Of a stretch of 61,771 bases of DNA, positions 17,454 to 25,911 are shown in pieces. The first letter of the stretch is position 1; every line of letters begins with the position of its first letter. The DNA lies in assembly GCF_001956215.1 (NCBI RefSeq), contig NZ_MRTQ01000028.1, forward strand, positions 1 to 61,771, in the 5' to 3' direction. This DNA comes from Paenibacillus sp. FSL R5-0490 (GTDB taxonomy: Bacteria > Bacillota > Bacilli > Bacillales > Cytobacillaceae). Under the pieces are notes generated by a model. The model saw only the letters and a list, made by a program, of their open reading frames with translations. It was not told the origin of the DNA and ran no database searches. The translations under genes and the position numbers were made by a program.

Positions 17454-19184
17454 TCATGCTATAACCATTTCTGCCTTCAATTCTCCAGCAATCTCCTGGA
17501 CTTCACTGCCTTCCAATGTTTCTTTCTCCAGAAGGGCTTCTACCAGTTTCTCAAATTGAGGCTGATGATTAGCGATAATCAATTCGCATCTTTCTAATGC
17601 TTTTTGGAATAGATCCTGCATTTTAGCTTCTTTTTGTCCTTTGTTGAAAGTAAGCTCGAAGCCGTTATCAAGTAACCCTGTATCAACCATTTGCTCAATG
17701 ATATGCTTCGCTTGTTTAACATCACCGCTTACCCCAATGCTGTGCTCGCCAAGAATCATTCGTTCTGATACACCGCCAGCGAGTATCATCGCGACCTGGT
17801 CCAGCAATTCACTTGTTGTCGATAAATGAAGTTCTTTCTGGATAGGAGCTACATACCCAAGCGCTTCGCCACGCGGAATAATGGTTGCTTTCCGGACGGA
17901 TCCAGGTTTTGTTAAAGCAGCCACTAATGCATGGCCAGCTTCATGGATTGCAACCCGCTGCTTCGTTCCGGCATCCTGTAAAGCCCGGGTGGTGGTTCCT
18001 AGAATAGTACGGTCCAGAGCGTAATCCAAATCTTCTTTTGAGATAATTTCCTGGCCGTTTCGGACTGCTCTGCGGCTTGCCGTTTCGAAGAGAGAATGAA
18101 GATCTGCACCTGAAAAACCAGAGGTGCTTTCTGCCAGATCGCCCAGAGTTGTCATTACATCTTCAGCCAGTAACCTGTTTCGTGTATGAATGTTAATAAT
18201 CTCTCTCCGTCCCTTTGTATCTGGAAGTGGAACGTTGAAGGAGAAGTCAATCCGTCCAGGACGCAGGAATGCTTCGTCGAGCATATCCTTCCGGTTTGTG
18301 GCGGCAATAAATAATATTCCATCATTGGAATGTCCGCCGTCCAGCTGGACCAGCAGTTCAGTTAACGTTTTTTCACTTTCTTCTCCGCCATGTTGCTTTC
18401 TCCGTCCTGCAAGTGCATCTACCTCGTCAATAAAGACGACAGCAGGAGAATGCTTTCTGGCATTCTGGAAAAGGTTTCTGACACGGGATGCACCAACACC
18501 TACGAATAATTCATTAAACCCGGAACCGCTTATTGAAAAGAAAGTGGCACCAAGCTCCTTGGCAATTGCCTGAGCCAGCAGGGTTTTTCCCGTTCCGGGA
18601 GGTCCGTATAAAAGAATTCCCTTCGGCGGCTTGATCCCCATTTTTAAAGATTTCTCAGGTTCTTTTAAGATGGAAAGAGTCTGCATGATTTCCTCTTTCA
18701 TTTCTTCCTGAATTCCGCCAACATCTTCAAGTGAAACGGAAGGAAGGGCCTTAGGCTTCGAGACACTTTGCTTCATTGTATTTGTAGCGCCCATTCCGCC
18801 TTTACCTGATTTAAACAGGTAAATTCCAATGGCTATAAACAAGAGGACTACACCGCCCAGAATCCAGGGGGTATATGGTCCTGTGGTTGCGAAAGTATAT
18901 TGTATATTATAGGTTTCTACTAATTTATCAACCATCTCACTGTTGGGAGGCACATGAGAAATGTACTCGCCATCAGGAGCTGTAATGAGCAGTTTTCCAT
19001 TTTTATATTCCTGTACTGCAACAGTCTTTCCATCCTGGGAGGCAATAATTTTTTCCACAGAAGAAAACGGAACTGTCACATCCTTTTTTCCTGCTTGTAC
19101 GGTCCAAATAACCGCTGCCAAAATCACCGTGACCACCAATGCAATAGAAATAATCGTCGAAGGCTTCTTAAGACGTGATTTCAA
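17454..19184 (-). CDS. FtsH-type AAA+ zinc protease paralogue
   Basis: A 576-residue membrane-bound ATP-dependent protease. Two membrane spans (about 10-30 and 106-124) flank an extracytoplasmic loop. The AAA module has Walker A GPPGTGKT (194-201), pore loop FVGVGASR, Walker B VVFIDE (249-254) and arginine fingers in LRPGR (near 308-311). The peptidase has zinc motif HEAGH (414-418) with likely third ligand Asp488 in GVSGD. All catalytic residues are present. It is shorter than canonical FtsH (about 640 residues) and lacks the usual hpt/ftsH/coaX neighbourhood, so it is probably a second copy. It is monocistronic. Confidence 0.9.
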   Translation of the reverse strand: MKSRLKKPSTIISIALVVTVILAAVIWTVQAGKKDVTVPFSSVEKIIASQDGKTVAVQEYKNGKLLITAPDGEYISHVPPNSEMVDKLVETYNIQYTFATTGPYTPWILGGVVLLFIAIGIYLFKSGKGGMGATNTMKQSVSKPKALPSVSLEDVGGIQEEMKEEIMQTLSILKEPEKSLKMGIKPPKGILLYGPPGTGKTLLAQAIAKELGATFFSISGSGFNELFVGVGASRVRNLFQNARKHSPAVVFIDEVDALAGRRKQHGGEESEKTLTELLVQLDGGHSNDGILFIAATNRKDMLDEAFLRPGRIDFSFNVPLPDTKGRREIINIHTRNRLLAEDVMTTLGDLAESTSGFSGADLHSLFETASRRAVRNGQEIISKEDLDYALDRTILGTTTRALQDAGTKQRVAIHEAGHALVAALTKPGSVRKATIIPRGEALGYVAPIQKELHLSTTSELLDQVAMILAGGVSERMILGEHSIGVSGDVKQAKHIIEQMVDTGLLDNGFELTFNKGQKEAKMQDLFQKALERCELIIANHQPQFEKLVEALLEKETLEGSEVQEIAGELKAEMVIA

Positions 19185-19464
19185 CTATTTCCCTCCTCAT
19201 TGAACATATCTACATTATAAGAAATTAAAATTGTTAAATACAGGGTTTTACACTTTTTAAACGTTGTAAATTATGGAAAAATAATTTTGCTTTTTACAAA
19301 GTGTGCTACAACAGCGTTCAGACGCCAGTAATATGTGAAAAAAATGTGACAGCGGTTAAGAAAAAAATTTTAGAAACTTAAAAACACACAAAACCATAAA
19401 AATGGAAACTGAAAGTGAAATAGTTAATAATAGAAACTGTGAAAAAAATTAGGAAGGTGTATAG

Positions 19465-20805
19465 ATGGCTCAGCAGGATTTTACAAAAGGAAACATATTC
19501 AAACAGCTGCTGGTGTTCTCCACTCCCATTATGCTCACAAATTTCCTGCAGATATCCTATCAATTTACAGATAGTCTGTGGGTCGGGAATCTGCTGGGGG
19601 CTGATGCATTGGGAGCTGCCGCAGTTTCAGGCACTGTAATTTTTACAGTACTTTCTTTTATCATCGGCATAAACAATGCGGCATTAACGATTTTATCCCA
19701 GCAGAAGGGAGGAGATCACGAAGAGGGGCTGAAACGATATCTAAATGCCTTTACCGTCATTCAGGCAATTTTGTCAGTTGTTCTCGGAACAGCCGGATTC
19801 CTGCTTGCTGAAAGGATTTTGGCCTTAATGGGCACACCTGCGGGAATGGCCGAAGGTGCAGCATCCTATTTGCAGATTAACTTTATTGGAATTCTGTTTT
19901 TATTTGGCTACAATTTTATAGGAACTATACTCAGGGCGCTCGGAGACAGCAAAAATCCTTTATACTTTGTCCTGATAGCAGTTGTATTAAATGCAATCCT
20001 GGATCCTCTTTTTATTTCTGTATTCCAGCTTGGTATTGAAGGAGCCGCTTATGCAACAGTCGTATCACAGGGCTTTGCATTTATAATCGGAATGGTATTC
20101 ATACTCCGCAAAAAGCTGGCACCATTTACTATTCCTTCTTGGCCGCATAAAGAGGAGGCAGCATTGATATTCAAGCTTGGCATCCCTTCAGGGCTCCAAA
20201 TGACTGTCATATCAGCTGGTGTTATGGCCATTATGTCTGTCGTCACCTCTTTTGGCAGTGACGTGGTAGCGGGATTTGGTGCCGCACAGCGCATTGACAG
20301 CATCATTATGCTTCCTGCGATGGCATTGGGAACTGCAGTCAACAGTATGGCGGGTCAAAATATAGGGGGACATCAATGGGAACGGGTGCATCAGATTGCG
20401 TTGTACGGAGTCATTTACAATCTTGGAATCATGTTTCTCATCGCCTTTGGGACGGTCTTATTTGCAGAACACGGGGTGCGCCTGTTTATCCAGGATAAAG
20501 AATCAGTTCACTACGGCACTGAATATTTAAAGATCATTGCCTTTTTTTATCCGCTTCTCGGCATTAATTTTGTATTAAATGGTGTGGTTAGAGCTTCTGG
20601 TGCGATGTTTCAAGTGCTGATACTGAATATCGTTTCATTCTGGATCCTGCGCTATCCTTTAACATTTCTATTTTCAAAGTTTATGGGTGATAAAGGCATA
20701 GCTGCAGGTATGGGTGTCAGCTTTGCAATAAGCAGTTTCATCGCCTATATGTATTACCGCACCGGAAAGTGGGATAATCAGGTTATCATAAGCGAGGGAA
20801 AATAA
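19465..20805 (+). CDS. MATE family efflux transporter
   Basis: A 446-residue transporter with about twelve membrane spans in two homologous halves, starting MAQQDFTKGNIFKQLLVFST. Characteristic segments are NFLQISYQFTDSLWVGNLLG, LGDSKNPLYFVLIAVVLNAI and ASGAMFQVLILNIVSFW. MATE proteins export cationic drugs or metabolites in exchange for H+ or Na+; the substrate is not predictable. ATG 19465 follows AGGAAGGTG. It lies just upstream of the TPP riboswitch and thiT but is transcribed separately. Confidence 0.92.
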   Translation: MAQQDFTKGNIFKQLLVFSTPIMLTNFLQISYQFTDSLWVGNLLGADALGAAAVSGTVIFTVLSFIIGINNAALTILSQQKGGDHEEGLKRYLNAFTVIQAILSVVLGTAGFLLAERILALMGTPAGMAEGAASYLQINFIGILFLFGYNFIGTILRALGDSKNPLYFVLIAVVLNAILDPLFISVFQLGIEGAAYATVVSQGFAFIIGMVFILRKKLAPFTIPSWPHKEEAALIFKLGIPSGLQMTVISAGVMAIMSVVTSFGSDVVAGFGAAQRIDSIIMLPAMALGTAVNSMAGQNIGGHQWERVHQIALYGVIYNLGIMFLIAFGTVLFAEHGVRLFIQDKESVHYGTEYLKIIAFFYPLLGINFVLNGVVRASGAMFQVLILNIVSFWILRYPLTFLFSKFMGDKGIAAGMGVSFAISSFIAYMYYRTGKWDNQVIISEGK

Positions 20806-20859
20806 ATCCTTTTCACCATCATGAATTTCATATATACTAAAAGCGGATAATTTAATAAC

Positions 20860-20950
20860 GTGCCACAAGGGGAGCATATCGCTGAGAGTGAACAGTCCGC
20901 TGTTCTGACCCTTTGAACCTGTTAGTTAATGCTAGCGCAGGAATGTGGAA
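20860..20950 (+). promoter_or_regulatory. TPP riboswitch (THI box)
   Basis: The conserved parts are all present: CCACAAGGGGAGC, GCTGAGAGTGAACAG, GACCCTTTGAACCTG and the closing TGTGG. P1 pairs CCACA with TGTGG. It lies directly upstream of thiT, a known TPP target. TPP binding should lower thiT expression. A weak AGGCAG/CTGCCT hairpin at 20955-20974 may be the switch terminator, but its T-tail is poor, so control of translation start is also possible. Confidence 0.95.
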
Positions 20951-21023
20951 TGATAGGCAGGTAGTTTTCTGCCTGCTTGTTCTCCCTTGGGGTATCGTCA
21001 TACGATTGAAGGGGGATTTTTTT

Positions 21024-21623
21024 ATGAAAAAATTAAGCCTGACGGCGATGATAGAGGCCTCATTTTTTGCTGCCTTTGCTATCATTCTTGATTTTCTGCC
21101 ATCCATCAAGCTGTCGCCATCCATTTCCATATCTGCCGCGATGATTCCGATTTTCATTCTGGCTTTCAGGCGGGGCTTTAAGGTCAGCTTCATTGCAGGC
21201 CTCTTATGGGGAATCTTGCAGATTGCCATGGGGGATGCCTGGATTGCCACTCCGCTTCAGGCATTTATTGAGTATTTTGTGGCATTTGCCTGTATCGGTA
21301 TTGCCGGTTTGTTTTATCGGGTCATCCAAAATCAGCTGCAGGCAGGTAACAAGAAGAAGGCATTGGCCTGGGTTGTCTTAGCCGTATTCGCTGGAAGCCT
21401 GGCTAGATATTTCTGGCATTTCATTGCAGGTGTGATCTTCTTCGGAAGCTATGCGCCGGAAGGGATGTCACCGATTCTCTTTTCCTTCCTGGCAAACGGA
21501 GCAACCATGCTCGGAGCGGCAATTCTCTGCTCAGTCCTGGCCGTATTAATTATTTCATCGGCACCGAGATTAATCATAAAGAAATCGGATGAAAGACTTC
21601 AAACTCAAAAGACTGCTTCCTAA
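21024..21623 (+). CDS. thiT: Energy-coupled thiamine transporter S component ThiT
   Basis: A 199-residue membrane protein with six spans that binds thiamine for an ECF transporter. Family blocks are MIEASFFAAFAIILDFLPSI, GFKVSFIAGLLWGILQI and ARYFWHFIAGVIFFGSYAPEG, which holds thiamine-contact aromatic residues. ATG 21024 follows GAAGGGGGA; an upstream in-frame ATG would overlap the riboswitch and is rejected. The ATPase and EcfT partners are encoded elsewhere. It has a strong terminator. Confidence 0.95.
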   Translation: MKKLSLTAMIEASFFAAFAIILDFLPSIKLSPSISISAAMIPIFILAFRRGFKVSFIAGLLWGILQIAMGDAWIATPLQAFIEYFVAFACIGIAGLFYRVIQNQLQAGNKKKALAWVVLAVFAGSLARYFWHFIAGVIFFGSYAPEGMSPILFSFLANGATMLGAAILCSVLAVLIISSAPRLIIKKSDERLQTQKTAS

Positions 21624-21632
21624 TAATATCCG

Positions 21633-21664
21633 CCTCTCTGAAATATTTCAGAGAGGTTTTTTAT
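21633..21664 (+). terminator. Terminator after thiT
   Basis: CCTCTCTGAAA and TTTCAGAGAGG pair perfectly, followed by six T. Confidence 0.92.
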
Positions 21665-21771
21665 ATATCGGCTTTGATTGATAAAAAGTTGTTTTCAGGA
21701 AGGATTATGGGAACGTCTGGTTAGGGCGTTCCCGTTCCAATACCGTTCAAAATGAACTATTTATTATAATC

Positions 21772-22143
21772 TCACCAGTGTACTTGAAGTTTATTGCCAT
21801 TTGGGTCATAAAAATGGAAAAAGGCATGACCATTATCTTCTTTTATATCCTCGACCTTAACTTGATTATCAATTAAGTGCTGATGAAATTTAGATAATTC
21901 TGGACTTGTAAACCCAATGCTAAATTCTTGTTCATTATCAATTGTAAAATGAGCAAAAGTTTCATCTTCGGTAGGAACTAAGATCAGTAAGAAAGGTCCT
22001 TCATTTACTTTTAAAATTGCAAGTTTTCCAGTATTGTTTAGTAACTGGAGCCCTAATACATCTCTATACCATTGGGCAGACAGTTCTAAATCTTTTACAG
22101 GAATTCTAATATAATGTACTTGTTCAATAAATGATTTACTCAT
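21772..22143 (-). CDS. VOC-family (glyoxalase-like) protein
   Basis: A 123-residue single-domain vicinal-oxygen-chelate protein. It begins SFIEQVHYIRIPVKDLELSA, followed by WYRDVLGLQLL and the C-terminal FFHFYDPNGNKLQVHW, whose last strand normally carries a metal ligand. The fold covers glyoxalases, dioxygenases and antibiotic-binding proteins, so the activity is open. ATG 22143 has AAGGGGAG upstream. It is monocistronic; codon use appears more AT-rich than its neighbours, but I have not quantified this. Confidence 0.85.
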   Translation of the reverse strand: MSKSFIEQVHYIRIPVKDLELSAQWYRDVLGLQLLNNTGKLAILKVNEGPFLLILVPTEDETFAHFTIDNEQEFSIGFTSPELSKFHQHLIDNQVKVEDIKEDNGHAFFHFYDPNGNKLQVHW

Positions 22144-22322
22144 AGAATTCTCCCCTTTATTTAATTCGATATATCATATATTTCCTTTCTATACAGTTTT
22201 TCCCTTCCCTATTTTTGATTTAAATGCCTTTACCGGATAATAATCTTTCTAAACAAATCCAATATATTAGGCAATTACTTCTGAAAAATGGGTATATTAC
22301 TTAAAAAAGGGGAGTGAAGACT

Positions 22323-22592
22323 TTGGCCAATACATTGCAGGGAAACATTATCACAGGTGTTTTTCATGCGGAAGCCAGTGCCTTTGAAATCCAGAAAGTA
22401 AAAAGCTTCAGTACCCAGTCAGTCCTCAACAAAAACCAATGTGAAACTCTGTATAACTATCTATCCCTTCATGAAGAAGATGAGGGAGGACAAATTATTA
22501 CACTCTACGATCAAATGCCGCTCATGCTGACCCGGCAGGAAATATGCAGTCTGAAGAAAGATTTGGAGAACATTAAAAAGCTATATCAGTAG
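22323..22592 (+). CDS. Conserved small cytoplasmic protein, unknown
   Basis: An 89-residue soluble protein (ANTLQGNIITGVFHAEASAF at its start). No domain is recognised; the C-terminal half is helical and charged. TTG 22323 is chosen over GTG 22314, because AAGGGGAG ends at 22314 and only the TTG has workable eight-base spacing. It ends in a good terminator and stands alone. Confidence 0.65.
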   Translation: MANTLQGNIITGVFHAEASAFEIQKVKSFSTQSVLNKNQCETLYNYLSLHEEDEGGQIITLYDQMPLMLTRQEICSLKKDLENIKKLYQ

Positions 22593-22598
22593 AAAATC

Positions 22599-22627
22599 GC
22601 TTTGCAGCTTGCAGAGCTTTTTTTTTA
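22599..22627 (+). terminator. Terminator after 22323-22592 gene
   Basis: GCTTTGCA pairs with TGCAGAGC (one wobble) around GCT, followed by nine T. Confidence 0.85.
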
Positions 22628-22637
22628 CGAAAATAAT

Positions 22638-22689
22638 TTTGACAAATTTGTGACAAAAAGTTTGACAAATTTGTGAACATAGTTAGAAT
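22638..22689 (+). promoter_or_regulatory. Promoter with duplicated 16-bp operator-like repeat
   Basis: TTTGACAAATTTGTGA occurs twice, at 22638-22653 and 22661-22676, 23 bases apart. The second copy supplies the -35 hexamer TTGACA (22662-22667); a -10 TAGAAT lies at 22684-22689 with a 16-base spacer. Each repeat holds palindrome ACAAATTTGT and a TTTGTGA core. I recall the ResD consensus as TTTGTGAAT, so ResD or another redox regulator is possible given the qox operon next door. Confidence 0.6.
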
Positions 22690-22712
22690 ATTAAATAAAA
22701 GGAGATGGGGAA

Positions 22713-22952
22713 ATGACACTTCAACAGCAGCGTGTACTGCATTTTTTCAGGAATAGTACAGCAGCAGGTATTATAGTAGGTTTCATTGTTTTTATATCAG
22801 GCTTTTTTGTAAGCGGAATCACAGGCGAATATGTATTATCCATCGGCTTAAGCATTATGGTTTCTTCCATGCTATTGTTCGGATTCGGATTTTTTATCAA
22901 CGTAATGGAAGAAATGACAAAGGGAAGCAAGGGAATCAGACAATACAAATAA
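22713..22952 (+). CDS. Small two-span membrane protein
   Basis: A 79-residue protein with two membrane helices (about 18-37 and 41-63, rich in Gly, Ile and Ser) and a basic C-terminal tail (KGSKGIRQYK). No family is recognised. ATG 22713 follows AAAAGGAGATGGGG. The promoter contains a duplicated 16-bp site. It is convergent with the qoxABCD operon, whose last gene ends about 80 bases away. Whether it serves the oxidase is speculation from location and the operator sequence. Confidence 0.7.
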   Translation: MTLQQQRVLHFFRNSTAAGIIVGFIVFISGFFVSGITGEYVLSIGLSIMVSSMLLFGFGFFINVMEEMTKGSKGIRQYK

Positions 22953-22985
22953 AACCGGCCTCCAATGGGGAGACCGGTTTTTTTG
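22951..22985 (+). terminator. Terminator between small membrane gene and qoxD
   Basis: AACCGGCCTCC and GGGGAGACCGGTT-type arms pair around AAT, followed by seven T on plus; AAAA before the stem gives a T-run for the minus strand. Confidence 0.85.
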
Positions 22986-23033
22986 TAATGCCTAGCATCA
23001 GCGCCGTGATCAAGGCACTTGTGCTTTCATAAC

Positions 23034-23339
23034 TTAATGTGAAGCATGTCCAGAGGTTAACACCCAAATAGAACCAACTACAATGACAATTACCATAAAT
23101 ACGGCATAAATCATATTGACCAGGTTCGTTTTGCCGTCTTCACCTTCTCTTAAGTGCATGAACATGAACAGCTGCATCCCTGCCTGAACGACAGCCAGTG
23201 AGCCGATGATCCACATGATCACTTTAAAAGAAAGGTTCGTTTTTAATGCAATTCCTGCTGCTGCAAAAGTCAGCACAAGGGAAACTACAAATCCAATGAC
23301 ATGGCTTATCGGGAAGCTTTTTGATTGATGATGTTCCAT
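23034..23339 (-). CDS. qoxD: Cytochrome aa3 quinol oxidase subunit IV
   Basis: A 101-residue membrane subunit with three spans, starting MEHHQSKSFPISHVIGFVV and containing AVVQAGMQLFMFMHLREG, typical of subunit IV of heme-copper oxidases (COX4/QoxD). It helps assemble or stabilise the oxidase. It directly follows qoxC (adjacent, no gap) and ends the operon. Confidence 0.94.
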   Translation of the reverse strand: MEHHQSKSFPISHVIGFVVSLVLTFAAAGIALKTNLSFKVIMWIIGSLAVVQAGMQLFMFMHLREGEDGKTNLVNMIYAVFMVIVIVVGSIWVLTSGHASH

Positions 23340-23945
23340 TTAAGCCACCAGTCCTTTCAGATACACAAATGTGAAGATAAAGATCCAGACTACATCAAGG
23401 AAGTGCCAGTAAAGGCCGATAATAAACGTCTTTCTTGCTGTAGTAGGGGTAAGGCCTCTTTTTAGAAGCTGAATGATGACCATCGTTGCCCAGCCGATGC
23501 CCAAAGTTACGTGAGCTCCGTGTGTCCCCAGCAAAACAAATAAGCTGGAAAGGAATGCGCTTGTCTGCATAGTTGCACCCTCATGGGCATAATGGACGAA
23601 TTCATTAATCTCCATGAAAAGGAAGCCTGCGCCAAGAGCGAGGGTAATCACCAGCCAGGTGATTAGCCCTTTAAGGTTATGCCGGCGCATTTCAAAAATG
23701 GCAATACCCATTGTAAAGCTACTTGTCAGAAGGAGGACTGTCTGAATCATGACATCCTTGATGACAAAGATATCTTTATGTGTTGGCCCTCCTGCAAAGC
23801 GTTCATATAAAACTCCATATACTCCGAACAGAGTGGCGAACAGGACGATTTCAGCGCCAAGGAAAACCCAGAAGCCGAGAATATTCATGCGGTCCTGCTC
23901 AGTTTGATATTCAAGCGGCAGAGACGTATCCACTTTAGCTGACAT
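23340..23945 (-). CDS. qoxC: Cytochrome aa3 quinol oxidase subunit III
   Basis: A 201-residue subunit III with five spans. Family blocks are FWVFLGAEIVLFATLFG, ERFAGGPTHKD, SFTMGIAIFEMRRHNL and LLGTHGAHVTLGIGW. Start ATG 23945 follows AGGAGAGGTG; an in-frame start 23 codons upstream would only re-read qoxB. It overlaps the qoxB 3' end by 11 bases, so translation is probably coupled. Confidence 0.95.
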   Translation of the reverse strand: MSAKVDTSLPLEYQTEQDRMNILGFWVFLGAEIVLFATLFGVYGVLYERFAGGPTHKDIFVIKDVMIQTVLLLTSSFTMGIAIFEMRRHNLKGLITWLVITLALGAGFLFMEINEFVHYAHEGATMQTSAFLSSLFVLLGTHGAHVTLGIGWATMVIIQLLKRGLTPTTARKTFIIGLYWHFLDVVWIFIFTFVYLKGLVA

Positions 23946-25911
23946 GATCGTGCACCTCTCCTTCTGTTTTTCTCCACGCGTTTTCAATTCGGTGAATTTC
24001 TTCTTTTGAAACATGGAATCCTTCGTTGTAATCGAATGAACGGATAATCAATCCGGCAAAGATGCCGATACCGGCAACAGCAGCCGCGATGTGCCATTCA
24101 AACACAAGGAAGAAACCTGCGATGCCAAAGATAACACCCATATAAATCGGTACCCATGAGTTGCTTGGCATATGAATTTCTTCAATTTCACTGTCATGCA
24201 ATGTTAAACCTTCATTCTTTTTCTTCATGTGCCAGAATGGATCAAGAGATTTCACTTCCGGCAGCTTCGCAAAGTTATAGAACTGAACAGGTGATGCAGT
24301 AGACCATTCCAGAGTTCTTGCATCCCATGGATCGCTTGAGATGTTTCTGTCCGCATAGCGGATGCTCCAGTATATGTTGTAGCAGAAGACAGCGAATCCG
24401 GCAGCGAGAACAATTGAACCAATGGCCGAAAGCATGAATAGAGGTGCAAAACCTGACTCGGCAGAGTATGTGTATGCACGTCGTACAGCTCCGTTTAATC
24501 CAAGGAAGAACATAGGCATGAATGTTACATTAAAGCCGATAACGAATAGCCAGAAATGCCATTTTCCGATTTTTTCATTCAGCATGAAGCCGAACATTTT
24601 TGGCCACCAGTAGTAAAGACCGGCAAATACTGCAAACACGACACCCGGAATTAATACATAGTGGAAGTGGGCAACCAGGAATAAGGTATTGTGATACTGA
24701 TAATCCGCTGCACCCATTGCCAGCATAACGCCTGTTACCCCGCCGATGACAAAGCAAGGAACGAATGCAAGTGCCCAAAGCATTGCAGACGTAATTTTTA
24801 TGCGGCCTTTACGCATCGTAAACAGCCAGTTGAACATCTTAACTCCAGTCGGTATGGCAATCGCCATCGTCGTGATGGAAAAGAATGAGTTAACTGCAGG
24901 TCCTGAACCCATTGTATAGAAATGGTGAACCCATACAACCATACTTAATAGCGCAATTCCAAGGATGGAAAATACCATCGATTTATATCCAAACAATGAT
25001 TTTCTTGAAAAAGTTGCAATGACTTCTGAGAAAATCCCGAAAGCAGGAAGGGCAACAATATATACCTCAGGGTGGCCCCATAGCCAGAACAGGTTAGCCC
25101 AAAGCATATCCATGCCTCCGCCGGATACGGTAAAGAAGTGTGTTCCATATAGACGGTCAAACGTCATTAATGCCAATGCGACTGTGAAAATAGGGAAGGC
25201 AGCCACAATCAAAATGGATGTTACGAAAGTAGTCCACGTGAACATCGGCATTTTCATCAGTGTCATGCCTTTTGTTCTCATTTTCAAAATCGTGACGATA
25301 AAGTTTATACCCGTCATTAATGTACCGATACCGGCAATCTGAAGGGCAACTGCATAATAGTTATTGCCAATGCCTGGACTGAATTCCTTGCCTGCAAGAG
25401 GGAAGTAGGAAGTCCAGCCAGCATCAGGTGACCCTCCGATAACGAAGGAAATATTGAATAGCATAGCTCCGCTGAAGAACAGCCAGAAGCTTAGAGCATT
25501 CAGCTGAGGGAAGGCAACGTCACGCGCACCGATCTGCAGCGGAATGACAACGTTCATTAAACCAATCAAAAACGGCATCGCCATGAAAAGAATCATAATC
25601 ACGCCGTGTGTTGTGAAAATTTCGTTGTAATGCTGGGAATTCAGGAATTCCATTTCGGGACGTGATGTCTGAGCTTTCATCAGCAACCCGTCCATCCCGC
25701 CGCGGAAAAACATTAATACAGCGGAGATAATATACATAATACCGATTTTTTTATGATCAACTGTAGTCAGCCATTCTGTCCACAGGTATTTCCATTTTTT
25801 CAAATAGGTAATCCCTGCCACTGCACCGATCATTGTCAGCAAAATGGCAATCTGGGAACCTAGTATAAGGGGATCTCCCGTAATAAAAAACTCATCCCAT
25901 TTAATGCCCAT
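23935..25911 (-). CDS. qoxB: Cytochrome aa3 quinol oxidase subunit I
   Basis: The 658-residue catalytic subunit carries heme a, heme a3 and CuB and pumps protons. Visible are TTVDHKKIGIMYI, FTTHGVIMILFMAMPFL (low-spin heme His), FWLWGHPEVYIVALPAFG (CuB His and cross-linked Tyr) and VAHFHYVLIPGV (heme/CuB histidines). Start ATG 25911 has GGAGGTGACC upstream. It overlaps the end of qoxA by 11 bases. Length matches the family (B. subtilis QoxB is about 650 residues). Confidence 0.96.
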   Translation of the reverse strand: MGIKWDEFFITGDPLILGSQIAILLTMIGAVAGITYLKKWKYLWTEWLTTVDHKKIGIMYIISAVLMFFRGGMDGLLMKAQTSRPEMEFLNSQHYNEIFTTHGVIMILFMAMPFLIGLMNVVIPLQIGARDVAFPQLNALSFWLFFSGAMLFNISFVIGGSPDAGWTSYFPLAGKEFSPGIGNNYYAVALQIAGIGTLMTGINFIVTILKMRTKGMTLMKMPMFTWTTFVTSILIVAAFPIFTVALALMTFDRLYGTHFFTVSGGGMDMLWANLFWLWGHPEVYIVALPAFGIFSEVIATFSRKSLFGYKSMVFSILGIALLSMVVWVHHFYTMGSGPAVNSFFSITTMAIAIPTGVKMFNWLFTMRKGRIKITSAMLWALAFVPCFVIGGVTGVMLAMGAADYQYHNTLFLVAHFHYVLIPGVVFAVFAGLYYWWPKMFGFMLNEKIGKWHFWLFVIGFNVTFMPMFFLGLNGAVRRAYTYSAESGFAPLFMLSAIGSIVLAAGFAVFCYNIYWSIRYADRNISSDPWDARTLEWSTASPVQFYNFAKLPEVKSLDPFWHMKKKNEGLTLHDSEIEEIHMPSNSWVPIYMGVIFGIAGFFLVFEWHIAAAVAGIGIFAGLIIRSFDYNEGFHVSKEEIHRIENAWRKTEGEVHDHVS

